Of a DNA stretch of 64,000 nucleotides, positions 38,404 through 47,408 are shown piece after piece (the first letter of the stretch is position 1; each line of letters starts with the position of its first letter). The notes below the pieces were generated by a model. That model ran no database searches. It was not told the DNA's origin and worked only from the letters and a program-made list of their open reading frames with translations. The DNA is taken from NCBI RefSeq assembly GCF_033304595.1, contig NZ_CP116341.1, forward strand, positions 911,001-975,000, read 5' to 3'. The position numbers and the translations under genes were made by a program. The DNA is from Sporosarcina jeotgali (GTDB lineage: Bacteria > Bacillota > Bacilli > Bacillales_A > Planococcaceae).

Positions 38404-39144
38404 CTATAAAGAGTGCGGAACAATCCACGTCCCGTCTTCAGCTGCAGCAATTCCTCTAACACAGAGAGGGATTGCTGTTTTTTTTGCATGAAGAGCTGCG
38501 CGTTTTTGTATGACAGGTCTTTCGCAGTCAAGTAAAGGAATGAACTCATCGATCGTCAGTGAATCAAATTTTTTTGCTTCTGCATGAATATGGGGATCAG
38601 CAGACATTACACCTGGCACGTCTTTGAAAAATTCGACATGGGCGGCATTTAAGCTGCTGCCCAGGGCGATGGCAGTCAAATCACTGCCGCCACGACCCAG
38701 TGTCATGTAATCACCGGCTGCATTCATTCCTTGAAATCCCGGTATGATTAAACACTTGTGATCTTGTAAGGTCCGTTTGATATGGCTTGTCTCGATTGTC
38801 TCGATTGTTGCGTTACCAAAGGAACCAATCGTTCTGATACCTGAATTCATACTGTGCATGACCCTGTTAGGGATCCCAGCTTCCTCCAATTCAGCACTAA
38901 GTACTGCAGAAGCAATCAGTTCTCCGCATGAAGCAGCCAGGTCCCATGAAGCTGAAGAGAATTTCAATGACGGTGTTATCGAGAGCAGCCGATCTGTGGA
39001 ATACGGACTCTCCTGACGTCCGATTGCAGAAACGACAACAATAACTTCATCATGTGATTTCAAACCTTCTTGAATCCGGTGAATACATAAACGGCGCATT
39101 TCACGATTTCTCATCGCAGCGCCACCAAACTTTTGGATGATCAT
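38404..39144 (-). CDS. Aspartokinase-like protein lacking ACT domains (DapG-like)
   Basis: 246 residues, the amino-acid kinase catalytic domain only; usual aspartokinases have about 400 residues with two C-terminal ACT regulatory domains, absent here. Closest to DapG by VVVSAIGRQESPYSTD, SCGELIAS, PGFQGMNAAGDYMTLGRGGSD and FKDVPGVMSADP. Odd: the N-terminal KFGGTS/KFGGSS motif reads KFGGAA (K5-A10), and the usual TDVDGV is KDVPGV. ATG 39144 follows GGGAG; a longer frame to 39171 is poor. It is head to head with a MurE gene. Without ACT domains it should escape feedback inhibition if active; its real substrate could differ. Confidence 0.75.
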   Translation of the reverse strand: MIIQKFGGAAMRNREMRRLCIHRIQEGLKSHDEVIVVVSAIGRQESPYSTDRLLSITPSLKFSSASWDLAASCGELIASAVLSAELEEAGIPNRVMHSMNSGIRTIGSFGNATIETIETSHIKRTLQDHKCLIIPGFQGMNAAGDYMTLGRGGSDLTAIALGSSLNAAHVEFFKDVPGVMSADPHIHAEAKKFDSLTIDEFIPLLDCERPVIQKRAALHAKKTAIPLCVRGIAAAEDGTWIVPHSL

Positions 39145-39256
39145 CTCGTCTCCCAACTTTCTTCGTGACATTTACCCGATGCTTTTCATACTCTGTGGTA
39201 GGTTCACTCTTACTATATTCCCTCGCAGGAAAAACGTTCGGGAAGGAGATGCTGAT

Positions 39257-40687
39257 TTGCATCTGATTGAATTATTAAAGGATTGGCCGTGCACAATCCG
39301 TGGGAACTGGCGTGACGTTACGATTGACTCCGTTACAGAGCACCCGAACCGTCTTAAGAAAAATTGCTTATTTATCGCTAGAAAAGGGGCACATCATGAT
39401 GGAATCGAGTCGATTGAAGAGGCCCTTGATAAAGGAGCGGCTGCGATTGTGATCGACCGCTCTGTCTCAGAGAGTACTTTGTCAAAATGGAGTCATCGAG
39501 GGGCTGCCGTTGTGACTGTTCCCGACTGTAAAAAGTTCTTATCGTTCAGCAGTGCGCAATTATCAGGATTTCCCTCTGAAGAGCTGACGGTAATTGCGGT
39601 GACAGGTACGAATGGAAAAACTACAGTGACGCATTTTATCGGTCAGCTGCTTTCACAATTTGGTATAAAGACCGCAGTGGTGGGGACGACAGGTTGTTAT
39701 ATAGACGGGGAGAAAGTGGATGAAGAAATCCCTTCCCTGACAACACCGACTGCTGAATATCTGCACCCATTGTTAAGAAGATGCATAGATCGGGGAGTGA
39801 CTCACGTTGCAATAGAGGCTTCTTCGCTCGGATTGGAAATGGAAAGGCTTGCTCATTGCCGTGTGTCAGTCGGGGTTTTCTTAAATATTGGAACTGATCA
39901 TTTCGAAGAGCATGGCGGACGTGAAAACTATATTAAGGCAAAGAAAAAGCTGTGTTCGTTGTCAGAGCGAATTGTTGTGAATTGTGAAGACACCGAGTGT
40001 ATGGGGATTGTAAAAGATATAGAACTGCCGATACACTTGTTTGGCAGAAACGTGGCGGGAGGCTGTATGCCTTCTGAGAAGTTAATCGGTTCGCTGCCCC
40101 CAGGCGAACATAATCGGTTGAATGCGATGGCTGCTGCATCTGTTGTCAAATTGCTTGGGTTTCCTGAAATAGAAATTTTCAGTGCGTTTCGTCTGTTAAC
40201 CCTTCCCGAAGGCCGCATGCAGCTTGTAGAGCATGAAGGCAGAAGGGTTTTTATCGATTATGCTCATACACCTGACGCTTTATCAGCCGCATTGCAGGCT
40301 GTAACAAGTTTGAATCCTAGAAAACTCATATGTGTATTTGGATGCGGGGGAGATCGAGATAAGGAAAAGCGGCCGGTCATGGGAGAAATTGCGGAAAGTT
40401 ACTGTGATACGATCGTGCTCACATCTGATAATCCTCGCAGTGAACACCCATTGGCAATCGTTCAGCACATCTTAACAGGCACCAAAAATCCAGCATCGAT
40501 ATCTGTGATTATGGACAGGAAAAGTGCCATCCATCAAGCGATATCAGCTAGTAAACCAGATGATATTGTTCTTATCGCTGGAAAAGGCCACGAAACGTCA
40601 CAAATCATTGGCACTCATGAAGTTAGAATGTCTGATCTTGCAGAGGCGATGATAGCCCTTAATCAGTTGGAAACGTTTTTAGAATGA
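39257..40687 (+). CDS. murE: MurE-type UDP-MurNAc-tripeptide ligase, meso-DAP signature
   Basis: Cytosolic Mur ligase adding the third amino acid of the peptidoglycan stem peptide; 476 residues. ATP-binding GTNGKTT near residue 117-123, LTTPTAEYLH, EASSLGLEMERL, a KAKKKLC segment at the carbamylated-lysine position, HTPDAL and SDNPRSEHP (DNPR at 391-394). DNPR is the meso-diaminopimelate signature; lysine-adding enzymes lack this Arg. TTG start (39257) follows AAGGAG by seven bases and gives the normal MHLIELLKDW opening. It is not in the dcw cluster and replaces ylbD-ylbE of B. subtilis; the aspartokinase-like gene is divergent. It may be the only MurE or a sporulation paralogue. Confidence 0.88.
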   Translation: MHLIELLKDWPCTIRGNWRDVTIDSVTEHPNRLKKNCLFIARKGAHHDGIESIEEALDKGAAAIVIDRSVSESTLSKWSHRGAAVVTVPDCKKFLSFSSAQLSGFPSEELTVIAVTGTNGKTTVTHFIGQLLSQFGIKTAVVGTTGCYIDGEKVDEEIPSLTTPTAEYLHPLLRRCIDRGVTHVAIEASSLGLEMERLAHCRVSVGVFLNIGTDHFEEHGGRENYIKAKKKLCSLSERIVVNCEDTECMGIVKDIELPIHLFGRNVAGGCMPSEKLIGSLPPGEHNRLNAMAAASVVKLLGFPEIEIFSAFRLLTLPEGRMQLVEHEGRRVFIDYAHTPDALSAALQAVTSLNPRKLICVFGCGGDRDKEKRPVMGEIAESYCDTIVLTSDNPRSEHPLAIVQHILTGTKNPASISVIMDRKSAIHQAISASKPDDIVLIAGKGHETSQIIGTHEVRMSDLAEAMIALNQLETFLE

Positions 40688-40748
40688 AGAAGTAATGCGT
40701 ACACTCCCTCTATTTGGTATAATGAAGAAGAATGGAGGGAAATCACTT

Positions 40749-41192
40749 ATGATGATGACCGACGAATGGCTTGCCATCATCGAGCAAACAGACGAATTGG
40801 CAGATATGATTTTATCATCCGATGTATTAGTTGAGTACCGCTCCGCTCATCAAGCAGTATACGGTGATCCGGATTTAGTGAAAAAAATCCGAAACTTCTC
40901 TGATATGAAGGATCGTTATGAAGAGGTGCAGCGATTCGGAAGATACCATCCGGATTATAGTATAGTAATGAAATCGATCCGACTCGATAAACGGGCGTTA
41001 GATATGAATGAGAAGGTTGCAGCGTTAAGACTTGCGGAGAACGATGTCCAATATATGCTGGATGAAATAAGTGCAGGGATTGCGCATTCTGTATCTGAAT
41101 CGGTAAAGTTACCGACGGATAACACGTTTGTAACGGATTCTTCTTGCGGAGGCAGCTGCGGAACTGGCGGCGGCTGTTCGTGCTCAGCATAA
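40749..41192 (+). CDS. ricF: RicF (YlbF), Y-complex Fe-S protein
   Basis: 147 residues. With RicA (YmcA) and RicT (YaaT) it forms the Fe-S-bearing Ric complex that directs RNase Y cleavage and influences sporulation, competence and biofilm formation. Helical core with YEEVQRFGRYHPDY matching B. subtilis YlbF, and a flexible C-terminus SSCGGSCGTGGGCSCSA rich in Cys, the expected Fe-S ligands. Start at ATG 40749 after GGAGGG; two further in-frame ATGs follow directly. Confidence 0.92.
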   Translation: MMMTDEWLAIIEQTDELADMILSSDVLVEYRSAHQAVYGDPDLVKKIRNFSDMKDRYEEVQRFGRYHPDYSIVMKSIRLDKRALDMNEKVAALRLAENDVQYMLDEISAGIAHSVSESVKLPTDNTFVTDSSCGGSCGTGGGCSCSA

Positions 41193-41207
41193 TTTAAATA
41201 GAATAAT

Positions 41208-41239
41208 AAAAGCGGATGGCTCTTCAGCCATCCGCTTTT
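41208..41239. terminator. Bidirectional terminator between ricF and the GDPD-like gene
   Basis: AAAAGCGGATGGCT (41208-41221) pairs perfectly with AGCCATCCGCTTTT (41226-41239); it overlaps the stop codon of the minus-strand gene. Confidence 0.88.
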
Positions 41240-42017
41240 AGTGTTCCAGTAACATATCCAGTTGTACCATTGTTGATTTTGGAGAATCTGTTATAAATCC
41301 TGAAATACCGGAACTCACTAGTTTGATAACGTCATCGGCTGCATAATTTTCCGCATACACAGTGATGTTGAGCTTATTTAGAAATTGTATGAATCCCTCA
41401 CTTGCAGGCTGAAATGGCCCAATCTTACCGGCTAAAACAAAAAGATCCGTACGAGGGTGATAAAGGTGGCCGAAACGACTTGTATAAGCAGCATACGCTT
41501 GCTTCAGTTCGGTTATACCTGCTCCTGCTGCAGCCATATGCTGTGTATACAAGTTGAAACGATCTACTTGTTCGTCATATTGACTGAGGACAGCGACTTG
41601 TTCTTGTGCCCCGCATTCTTCTAGCAGTTTCCATAACTTCGAGGGCATCAAACTGCCTTCGTATGTATCGGGAGAATCAGCTATACGAATGATGAAAAGC
41701 AAATGCGGATATTGGATAATCATATCTTTCAGTAGGCAATGGGAGGATTCAGGATGCTCATTGTTTACAAGAATGATTTCTTCATGGACTGTCAATCTAA
41801 CATCCACCGCAAATCCGTGAACGCCAAGGGAAGCGGCTTCAGCGGCTAGCTGCTCACTATTTGCAGTGTCGGTTAGTTGTTGAATAACAACCGGTCCTTC
41901 AAATTGAAGCGCTTTTTTTCCAGGTCTCGCGTTTGGACGGATTATTGCTTTTGAAGCGGCCCAGGCAGCTGCGCCTGCTGCACCCACTGAAAGGGCAACT
42001 TTAGTTTTTCTTCCCAT
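41238..42017 (-). CDS. Degenerate glycerophosphodiester phosphodiesterase-fold protein
   Basis: 259 residues. An N-terminal hydrophobic segment (about 6-25) suggests membrane anchoring. The rest recalls the GDPD TIM barrel: VDVRLTVHEEIILVNNEHPE in place of the E-x-D-V-x-x-T...HD element and a C-terminal GISGFITDSP like GIITDxP. The N-terminal HRG and PENT catalytic motifs are absent (VVIQQLTDTANSE there), so it is probably not an active phosphodiesterase. ATG 42017 follows AAGGAGG; the frame continues to 42041. It has no B. subtilis counterpart between ricF and ylbG. Confidence 0.65.
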   Translation of the reverse strand: MGRKTKVALSVGAAGAAAWAASKAIIRPNARPGKKALQFEGPVVIQQLTDTANSEQLAAEAASLGVHGFAVDVRLTVHEEIILVNNEHPESSHCLLKDMIIQYPHLLFIIRIADSPDTYEGSLMPSKLWKLLEECGAQEQVAVLSQYDEQVDRFNLYTQHMAAAGAGITELKQAYAAYTSRFGHLYHPRTDLFVLAGKIGPFQPASEGFIQFLNKLNITVYAENYAADDVIKLVSSGISGFITDSPKSTMVQLDMLLEH

Positions 42018-42145
42018 GTCTAATTCCTCCTTGTTTTGCAACTGGTAAGTTCATTATAAGACAAATTGGACAAACTGTCAGTAAAGTCTGGTTGCGGCTT
42101 TTTTCAAACCTATGGTATTGTTAGGGGAAGAAAAGAGGGATACTA

Positions 42146-42418
42146 TTGGTTGATCGTCAAGGAGTTATCATTTATCTCCACCACTTGAAACAGGCGAAAT
42201 CGTTCCGTAAATACGGACACGTTCACTATATATCACGACGCATGAAATACGTTGTCCTCTATTGCAGTCAAGACGATGTCGAGGACGTTATTCGTAAAGT
42301 CGAGAAGCTCTCGTCAGTGAAGAAAGCAATTCCTTCTTACAGACCGTTTGTGAGCACAGAATACGAAAATGCACGCCCTGACAAAGCCAAGGAATACGAT
42401 TACAAAACAGGTTTGTAA
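42146..42418 (+). CDS. ylbG: DUF2129 family protein YlbG
   Basis: 90 residues, UPF0298/DUF2129, cytosolic, function unknown. Family sequence YLHHLKQAKSFRKYGHVHYIS and MKYVVLYCSQDD. TTG start (42146) seven bases after GAGGG. Ends two bases from the converging gene with no terminator visible. Confidence 0.9.
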   Translation: MVDRQGVIIYLHHLKQAKSFRKYGHVHYISRRMKYVVLYCSQDDVEDVIRKVEKLSSVKKAIPSYRPFVSTEYENARPDKAKEYDYKTGL

Positions 42419-42420
42419 GG

Positions 42421-42816
42421 TCAGTCTAGAGGCGGCAGCAAGTGATTAAGCCGTAAAACGCCAGTTACGTATTGGAAAAATAATTTGGTTTCCGGGAACT
42501 CAGAAGAATGTTTAAGTTCAACAGGAACAGGCTTGCTGCCAACAGAAGCAGCGGCTTCTTCAAACACGAGCTGACGTTTAGAAACGTTCCCTTCTTTTGA
42601 AGGAATCCCTTCGCGGCAAATATAGATTGGGTAAAAGCCTCCTTCACCAGCGGGCGAGAACGATGCTGCTAAAGAAATGGATGGTTTCCCGTCTTTCGTT
42701 GCGGCTTTAAATAAGAAAGTTCTTTCAAGTCTGTCTGCGTTCGTTGTTATTAGTTCACATAGTTCATAAATATCCGAGTACCCTTCACCGAGTTCGATGA
42801 ATCGCTGCTGTCGCAT
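42421..42816 (-). CDS. Conserved protein, possible DUF7147 family
   Basis: 131 residues from ATG 42816 (RQQRFIELGEGYSDIYEL). The pattern FIELGEGYSDIYELCE, YPIYICREGIP and the C-terminal GVLRLNHLLPPL match from memory a Bacillus family now called DUF7147 and formerly mislabelled methylthioribose kinase; no kinase motif is present. An upstream GTG at 42831 sits too close to AAAGG; the ATG has a long 14-base spacing, so the start is uncertain. Function unknown. Confidence 0.65.
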   Translation of the reverse strand: MRQQRFIELGEGYSDIYELCELITTNADRLERTFLFKAATKDGKPSISLAASFSPAGEGGFYPIYICREGIPSKEGNVSKRQLVFEEAAASVGSKPVPVELKHSSEFPETKLFFQYVTGVLRLNHLLPPLD

Positions 42817-42916
42817 ATGGGATGCACACACCTTTCAAAAAGTATCTTTCCCATCATAGCACGCTGCGGGATTCTTTGCAGATCGGCTGCCGGGGGAATC
42901 ATAAAGGAGTTACCAC

Positions 42917-43465
42917 ATGAGAGTGATCGCCGGAACAAGAAGGGGAATCCCTTTAAAATCAATTACAGGCACAGATACCAGACCCACATCAGACAAAGTA
43001 AAAGAAGCATTGTTCAGTAAAATCGGACCGTTTTTTAACGGAGGTGTTGCAGTGGAGTTGTTTGGCGGAAGTGGCTCGTTAACTTTGGAAGCGCTCTCGC
43101 GCGGGTCGGATAGCGCCTGGATTTTCGAGAAAAATCCTAAAGCATGCGCGGTCATTAAGTCCAATGCAGAGAAATGCAAATTTACGGAGGAACTTCATAT
43201 CATTCGAGGTGATGCGAGGTCGGCGGCTGCAAAACTTGCCAAAGAAGGCGTTAAAGCCGATCTATTATTTTTAGATCCCCCTTATGCAAAAGAAGAGTTT
43301 TACAATCTCGCTTCTCAGTTTGCTGATGAAGGCCTGCTGGCAAAACATGCAATTATTGTATGCGAGCACGAAAAGCAACTGACACTTCCGTCTGCCTATG
43401 GTCCATATGAGTCTGTTGGAACTACGGTATACGGTGGCAGCGCGATTACAATTTATAAGAAATGA
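42917..43465 (+). CDS. rsmD: 16S rRNA (guanine966-N2)-methyltransferase RsmD
   Basis: Methylates G966 of 16S rRNA during 30S assembly; 182 residues. N-terminal MRVIAGTRRGIPLKS and TRPTSDKVKEALF, SAM-binding ELFGGSGSLTLEAL, and the catalytic DPPY (LFLDPPYAKEEFY). AAAGGAG before the ATG. Ten bases upstream of coaD, the conserved rsmD-coaD pair. Confidence 0.95.
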   Translation: MRVIAGTRRGIPLKSITGTDTRPTSDKVKEALFSKIGPFFNGGVAVELFGGSGSLTLEALSRGSDSAWIFEKNPKACAVIKSNAEKCKFTEELHIIRGDARSAAAKLAKEGVKADLLFLDPPYAKEEFYNLASQFADEGLLAKHAIIVCEHEKQLTLPSAYGPYESVGTTVYGGSAITIYKK

Positions 43466-43954
<489 letters not shown>

Positions 43955-43956
43955 TC

Positions 43957-44002
43957 TCAAAACAATGGGACGGCAGTTTAGTTGCCTTCCCATTGTTTTT
44001 TG
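43957..44002. terminator. Bidirectional terminator between coaD and ylbJ
   Basis: AAAACAATGGGA and GGCA arms pair with TGCC and TCCCATTGTTTTTT with one mismatch. Confidence 0.85.
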
Positions 44003-44017
44003 CTTTCTTTAAGATCT

Positions 44018-44908
44018 TCATAAAAGCATATAAAGAAACACTGGAACTGCCAGCACACTCCAGATGCGGCCGATAACGTAAGGTTTAAGCGACAGCTCGG
44101 CTGAGCGTGCAATCACGAAAACCTGCATGTGAATACTTAAGCCATTGATGGAAAGAATGGCTGCAATCAAGTAAGGGAAAATTGCAGATCCGTAAAAATG
44201 CTGCGTGGCTGATTGAACTCCTGATGTCATTTCAAAGAGTGCCAGCACTGCTGTTTTTACAATCCCCATTTCGACCGATGCAGCGGCTTGAATGACAGTC
44301 GTCAGCACGCTGCCAAGCGAAGAAAAAAATACGACAGTTGTAGCGACTAATATGATGATGGAAGAGCTTTCTTTAAAAGCATCCAGTAATGGAGCTGAAC
44401 TTGGCGGCGGTAACGGTAAATTACCGATCACTTCATGCTGCGAACGTTTAGATGCCATTAACAGAAGAACGAATAAGAAAAAAAGAATATTAGCGACGTG
44501 AATCGCAATGAGCAGCTTCCATCCTGCCATTGAATTGCCGAATAGCTCCAATCCTACATATCCGACGATGAACATTGGACCGGGTGCGTGACAAGCTGCA
44601 AGAAGCAGGCTGCTTTCATAAGCGGAAAGTTGTCCGTTCCGCTTCATTTCACTCACCGTAACTGCGCCAACGGGAAACCCTCCAAAAGATCCAAGTGTGT
44701 AAGCCTTCAGGTAGCGCATCCACGCAGGAGAAGAATTTTTGGAAGCGGGTAATTTTAAGAGCCATTGGGTTAGAATGATGTAAGGAAGTAAATAGGGAAG
44801 CAAGGCTTGCACAAACAATTTCACACCTGTCTCTGCTCCATCATGAGCAATTCCAGGCTGTAAAATGAATAACGCAATGAGCGCCCAAATCATAATGACG
44901 TTGATCAT
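44018..44908 (-). CDS. ylbJ: YlbJ-like sporulation membrane protein (nucleoside-recognition/GATE domain)
   Basis: 296 residues from ATG 44908, with about eight hydrophobic segments; GATE-type motifs AACHAPGPMFIVGYVG and FPYLIAAILSINGLSIHMQV. B. subtilis YlbJ, about 100 residues longer, is a sporulation membrane protein. The start is uncertain: a GTG with excellent AAGGAG at 44943 opens a 12-codon frame whose stop overlaps this ATG (ATGA), while the ATG itself has only a weak GAGAAG. Either coupled leader translation or an N-terminal frameshift fits. Confidence 0.8.
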   Translation of the reverse strand: MINVIMIWALIALFILQPGIAHDGAETGVKLFVQALLPYLLPYIILTQWLLKLPASKNSSPAWMRYLKAYTLGSFGGFPVGAVTVSEMKRNGQLSAYESSLLLAACHAPGPMFIVGYVGLELFGNSMAGWKLLIAIHVANILFFLFVLLLMASKRSQHEVIGNLPLPPPSSAPLLDAFKESSSIIILVATTVVFFSSLGSVLTTVIQAAASVEMGIVKTAVLALFEMTSGVQSATQHFYGSAIFPYLIAAILSINGLSIHMQVFVIARSAELSLKPYVIGRIWSVLAVPVFLYMLL

Positions 44909-44943
44909 GCTTCTCTTGCAAGTGCAGACAGCTTTGTATTCAC
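44905..44943 (-). CDS. 12-codon upstream frame coupled to ylbJ (leader peptide or frameshifted N-terminus)
   Basis: GTG (44941-44943) lies eight bases after AAGGAG and opens MNTKLSALAREA, ending in a TGA that overlaps the ylbJ ATG. The residues resemble the start of a membrane protein N-terminus, so this may be the true ylbJ start lost by a one- or two-base shift; or a short coupled leader. Confidence 0.4.
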   Translation of the reverse strand: MNTKLSALAREA

Positions 44944-45067
44944 TCTTGCGGCTCCTTTCTCTATTGTGTGAGAAGCTCAAACAAAAAACATTGTGCCGCC
45001 CATTTTTCAGATGGTACACTTAACCATATGTAAATTAGGTACAGGCTATTAATGGAGGTGCAGAAAA

Positions 45068-46117
45068 ATTACATTTAAACGAATTGGGATAACAGCAATG
45101 CTTACGGTTTTAATTGCTTTGTTTATGCTTTATCCCCTAGATAGCTACGTGTCCCAACCTGGCGGCGCCTATGAATTGTCACCGCTTGTCAAAGTGGAAC
45201 AAGGTGATGAAGATGACGCTGGAACGTTTAGCCTTATGACCATTTCTGTTGGGAAAGCAACACCTGCAACTTATTTTTGGTCCAAGATTTCAGACAAAAT
45301 GAAGCTGCTTCCAGCGAACAAAGTAAGACGTCATGGCGAGAGTGACCAGGAGTACAATGTGCGCCAGCTGCGCTTGATGAGCGACTCACAATTCAATGCG
45401 ATTGCGGTTGCTTTTGAAAGAGCCGGTAAACCGGTAGAAATCGATTTTGCCGGTATTTACATTCAACAGGTTGTAGAGGGCAGTGCATCAGACGGGAAAC
45501 TGCAAGCAGGGGATCGGGTTATCGGAGTTGATGGGAAACCGTTGCTGGAGCCGGACCAGTTTGCTGCGTACATTGCTGACCAGCGAAAAGGCGATACAAT
45601 CCAAGTGGAAGCGGAACGGGATAAAAAGAAATTTAAGACGGATATTACGTTGAAAGAAATACCTGAAGCAAAAGGGAAGGTGGGTCTTGGAATTCAGTTT
45701 TTAGAAGACCGCACCTTGAAAACCATACCAAAAGTTAACTTCAATACATCCGAAATCGGAGGTCCATCTGCTGGATTGATGTTTACACTGGAAATCATGA
45801 ATCAGCTTAAACCTGAGGATATTTCAAAAGGCTATACAGTCGCAGGGACAGGAGAAATGCTGCCAGGCGGTACTGTCGGCCGTATCGGAGGCATTGACTT
45901 TAAAGTCATGGCTGCCGATCGTGATGGAATGGAAATTTTCTTTGCACCTGACGATGAATTACCTGAAGAAGTGAAAGCTGCGAACCCAGGCATAATGAGT
46001 AACTATGAAGAGGCCGCGGAAACCGCAAAAAAAATAGGCACGAAAATGAAAATCGTACCCGTTAAAACGGTGGATGATACCCTTGCCTATTTAAATAAGT
46101 TAAAACCGAAAAAGTGA
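45068..46117 (+). CDS. ylbL: YlbL, PDZ-Lon-type serine protease
   Basis: Membrane-anchored Lon-like peptidase (SepM family); B. subtilis YlbL degrades the division inhibitor YneA. 349 residues: N-terminal helix, PDZ domain (about 125-200, IYIQQVVEGSASDGKLQAGD), and an S16 protease domain with the catalytic Ser in GGPSAGLMF and Lys in GIDFKVMAA. I place the start at an ATT (45068), seven bases after GGAGGTG; this adds TFKRIGITA with the positive charges needed before the helix. The first ATG (45098) has only a weak GGGA upstream. A stop at 45050 rules out any longer frame. Confidence 0.9.
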   Translation: MTFKRIGITAMLTVLIALFMLYPLDSYVSQPGGAYELSPLVKVEQGDEDDAGTFSLMTISVGKATPATYFWSKISDKMKLLPANKVRRHGESDQEYNVRQLRLMSDSQFNAIAVAFERAGKPVEIDFAGIYIQQVVEGSASDGKLQAGDRVIGVDGKPLLEPDQFAAYIADQRKGDTIQVEAERDKKKFKTDITLKEIPEAKGKVGLGIQFLEDRTLKTIPKVNFNTSEIGGPSAGLMFTLEIMNQLKPEDISKGYTVAGTGEMLPGGTVGRIGGIDFKVMAADRDGMEIFFAPDDELPEEVKAANPGIMSNYEEAAETAKKIGTKMKIVPVKTVDDTLAYLNKLKPKK

Positions 46118-46118
46118 G

Positions 46119-47333
46119 TCAGTCTTTACGGATTGGAGGAATTCGATAATCCAATCCTAATGATGGATGAATTGGATTGATTCCGAATGCATATAAATCC
46201 GAAACAGAAGACGAGAAGTCTGCAGATGCACTATTAAAATTGGCGAGCCGGCTTACTACAGGCAATTTCATATTCTCTTTCATTTCTTTCAAGTAGCTTT
46301 GACCTGCACGTGTCATTCCGAGCAGACGCAGATGGTCGGGAGCAGGCATGGATGCCCGATGGCTGTATGTGAAGCCGGTGTAGATGTGAGTGAGCATGCG
46401 CTGGATGCGTGTCCATGTATAGCGCTTAGACTTTACAATAGCCATGAATTGCTGGAATGTCTCAGCTTGTCTGGCTGCTTTGTATAAAAGATTTTCGATG
46501 CCTTCTGTAACATCTGCAATAGCGGCAAGGTGTTCGGGTCCGCTGCGAAGAATTTGGAATCTAAGAAGCGGATAGAAAACATCCCAGCTGCCAAAAGAGG
46601 TACGCTCAATAATCCAATTGTTTAAGGAATTATAAACAGAATTAGGGACAAACTGCTGGATAGGCTCTGTGCTCTCAGTTTCAAAAAACTCTTTTCGGAT
46701 TCCCGTTGCACTGGCAATCGGAGTGCCATGTTTCACATCATCATGGTACCCCGCTCCCAGACGCGGGAGAGTGGCTGGTTTCATAGAAGAGCCTATGTTT
46801 GCAGCGGCTTCCATATAGTGAAAACCAAGTATGTTGTTCGGTAATGATAAATCTACTGTTTCTTGTTCGTTTGCAGTGGAACGAATAAGCGCGGAGTATG
46901 CACGGTTTAACGCTTTAGGGTAACTTATCCCTTCTTGAATATACTTACGGATAAGTTCGTCATACTGTGTTTGAACCGAGGCGATCCGGCTTAGTGTAGT
47001 CGTGAATGGAACGATAGACCCGTTCTCGCTCCCGAAACAATAACTGGAACAGCCAGCAGCATCTAAAAGCTGGATAGCACCCGATGCAAACGAAGAAGCA
47101 TTTGAGGTTGCGCGCTCATAAGGCAATTCGAAAACGAGGTCTACTCCGTTTTCAAGCGCCATTTCAGTGCGTGTCCATTTGTCGACCAATGCAGGTTCAC
47201 CGCGTTGAAGAAAGTTACCGCTCATGACAGCGATGACTAAATCAGATTCAGTTTGAGCTTTTGCAGAGGCAGCATGGTACAAGTGGCCGTTATGGAAAGG
47301 ATTATATTCTACGACGATGCCGACAGCTTTCAT
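46119..47333 (-). CDS. tmcAL: tRNA(Met) cytidine acetate ligase TmcAL
   Basis: Forms N4-acetylcytidine at the wobble position of elongator tRNA-Met using acetate and ATP; 404 residues (B. subtilis YlbM). The nucleotidyltransferase motif VEYNPFHNGHLYH at the N-terminus, then MSGNFLQRGEPALVDKWTRTEMAL, GSENG and the C-terminal RLLGMTRAGQSYL. Converges on ylbL with one base between the stops and no terminator visible. Confidence 0.93.
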   Translation of the reverse strand: MKAVGIVVEYNPFHNGHLYHAASAKAQTESDLVIAVMSGNFLQRGEPALVDKWTRTEMALENGVDLVFELPYERATSNASSFASGAIQLLDAAGCSSYCFGSENGSIVPFTTTLSRIASVQTQYDELIRKYIQEGISYPKALNRAYSALIRSTANEQETVDLSLPNNILGFHYMEAAANIGSSMKPATLPRLGAGYHDDVKHGTPIASATGIRKEFFETESTEPIQQFVPNSVYNSLNNWIIERTSFGSWDVFYPLLRFQILRSGPEHLAAIADVTEGIENLLYKAARQAETFQQFMAIVKSKRYTWTRIQRMLTHIYTGFTYSHRASMPAPDHLRLLGMTRAGQSYLKEMKENMKLPVVSRLANFNSASADFSSSVSDLYAFGINPIHPSLGLDYRIPPIRKD

Positions 47334-47408
47334 GGAAAATCACTCCTGTTTGAAGTTTTTCTTTCGTTTAGTATAATGAACTAAGCGATTAAGTGACAAG
47401 AAAATATC

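Noticed and set aside
39145..39256. Sporulation sigma-factor promoter between the aspartokinase and murE (a CATACT at 39187)
   Set aside because: No matching -35 element for sigma E, F, G or K was found at the required distance; the sporulation link rests on other arguments.
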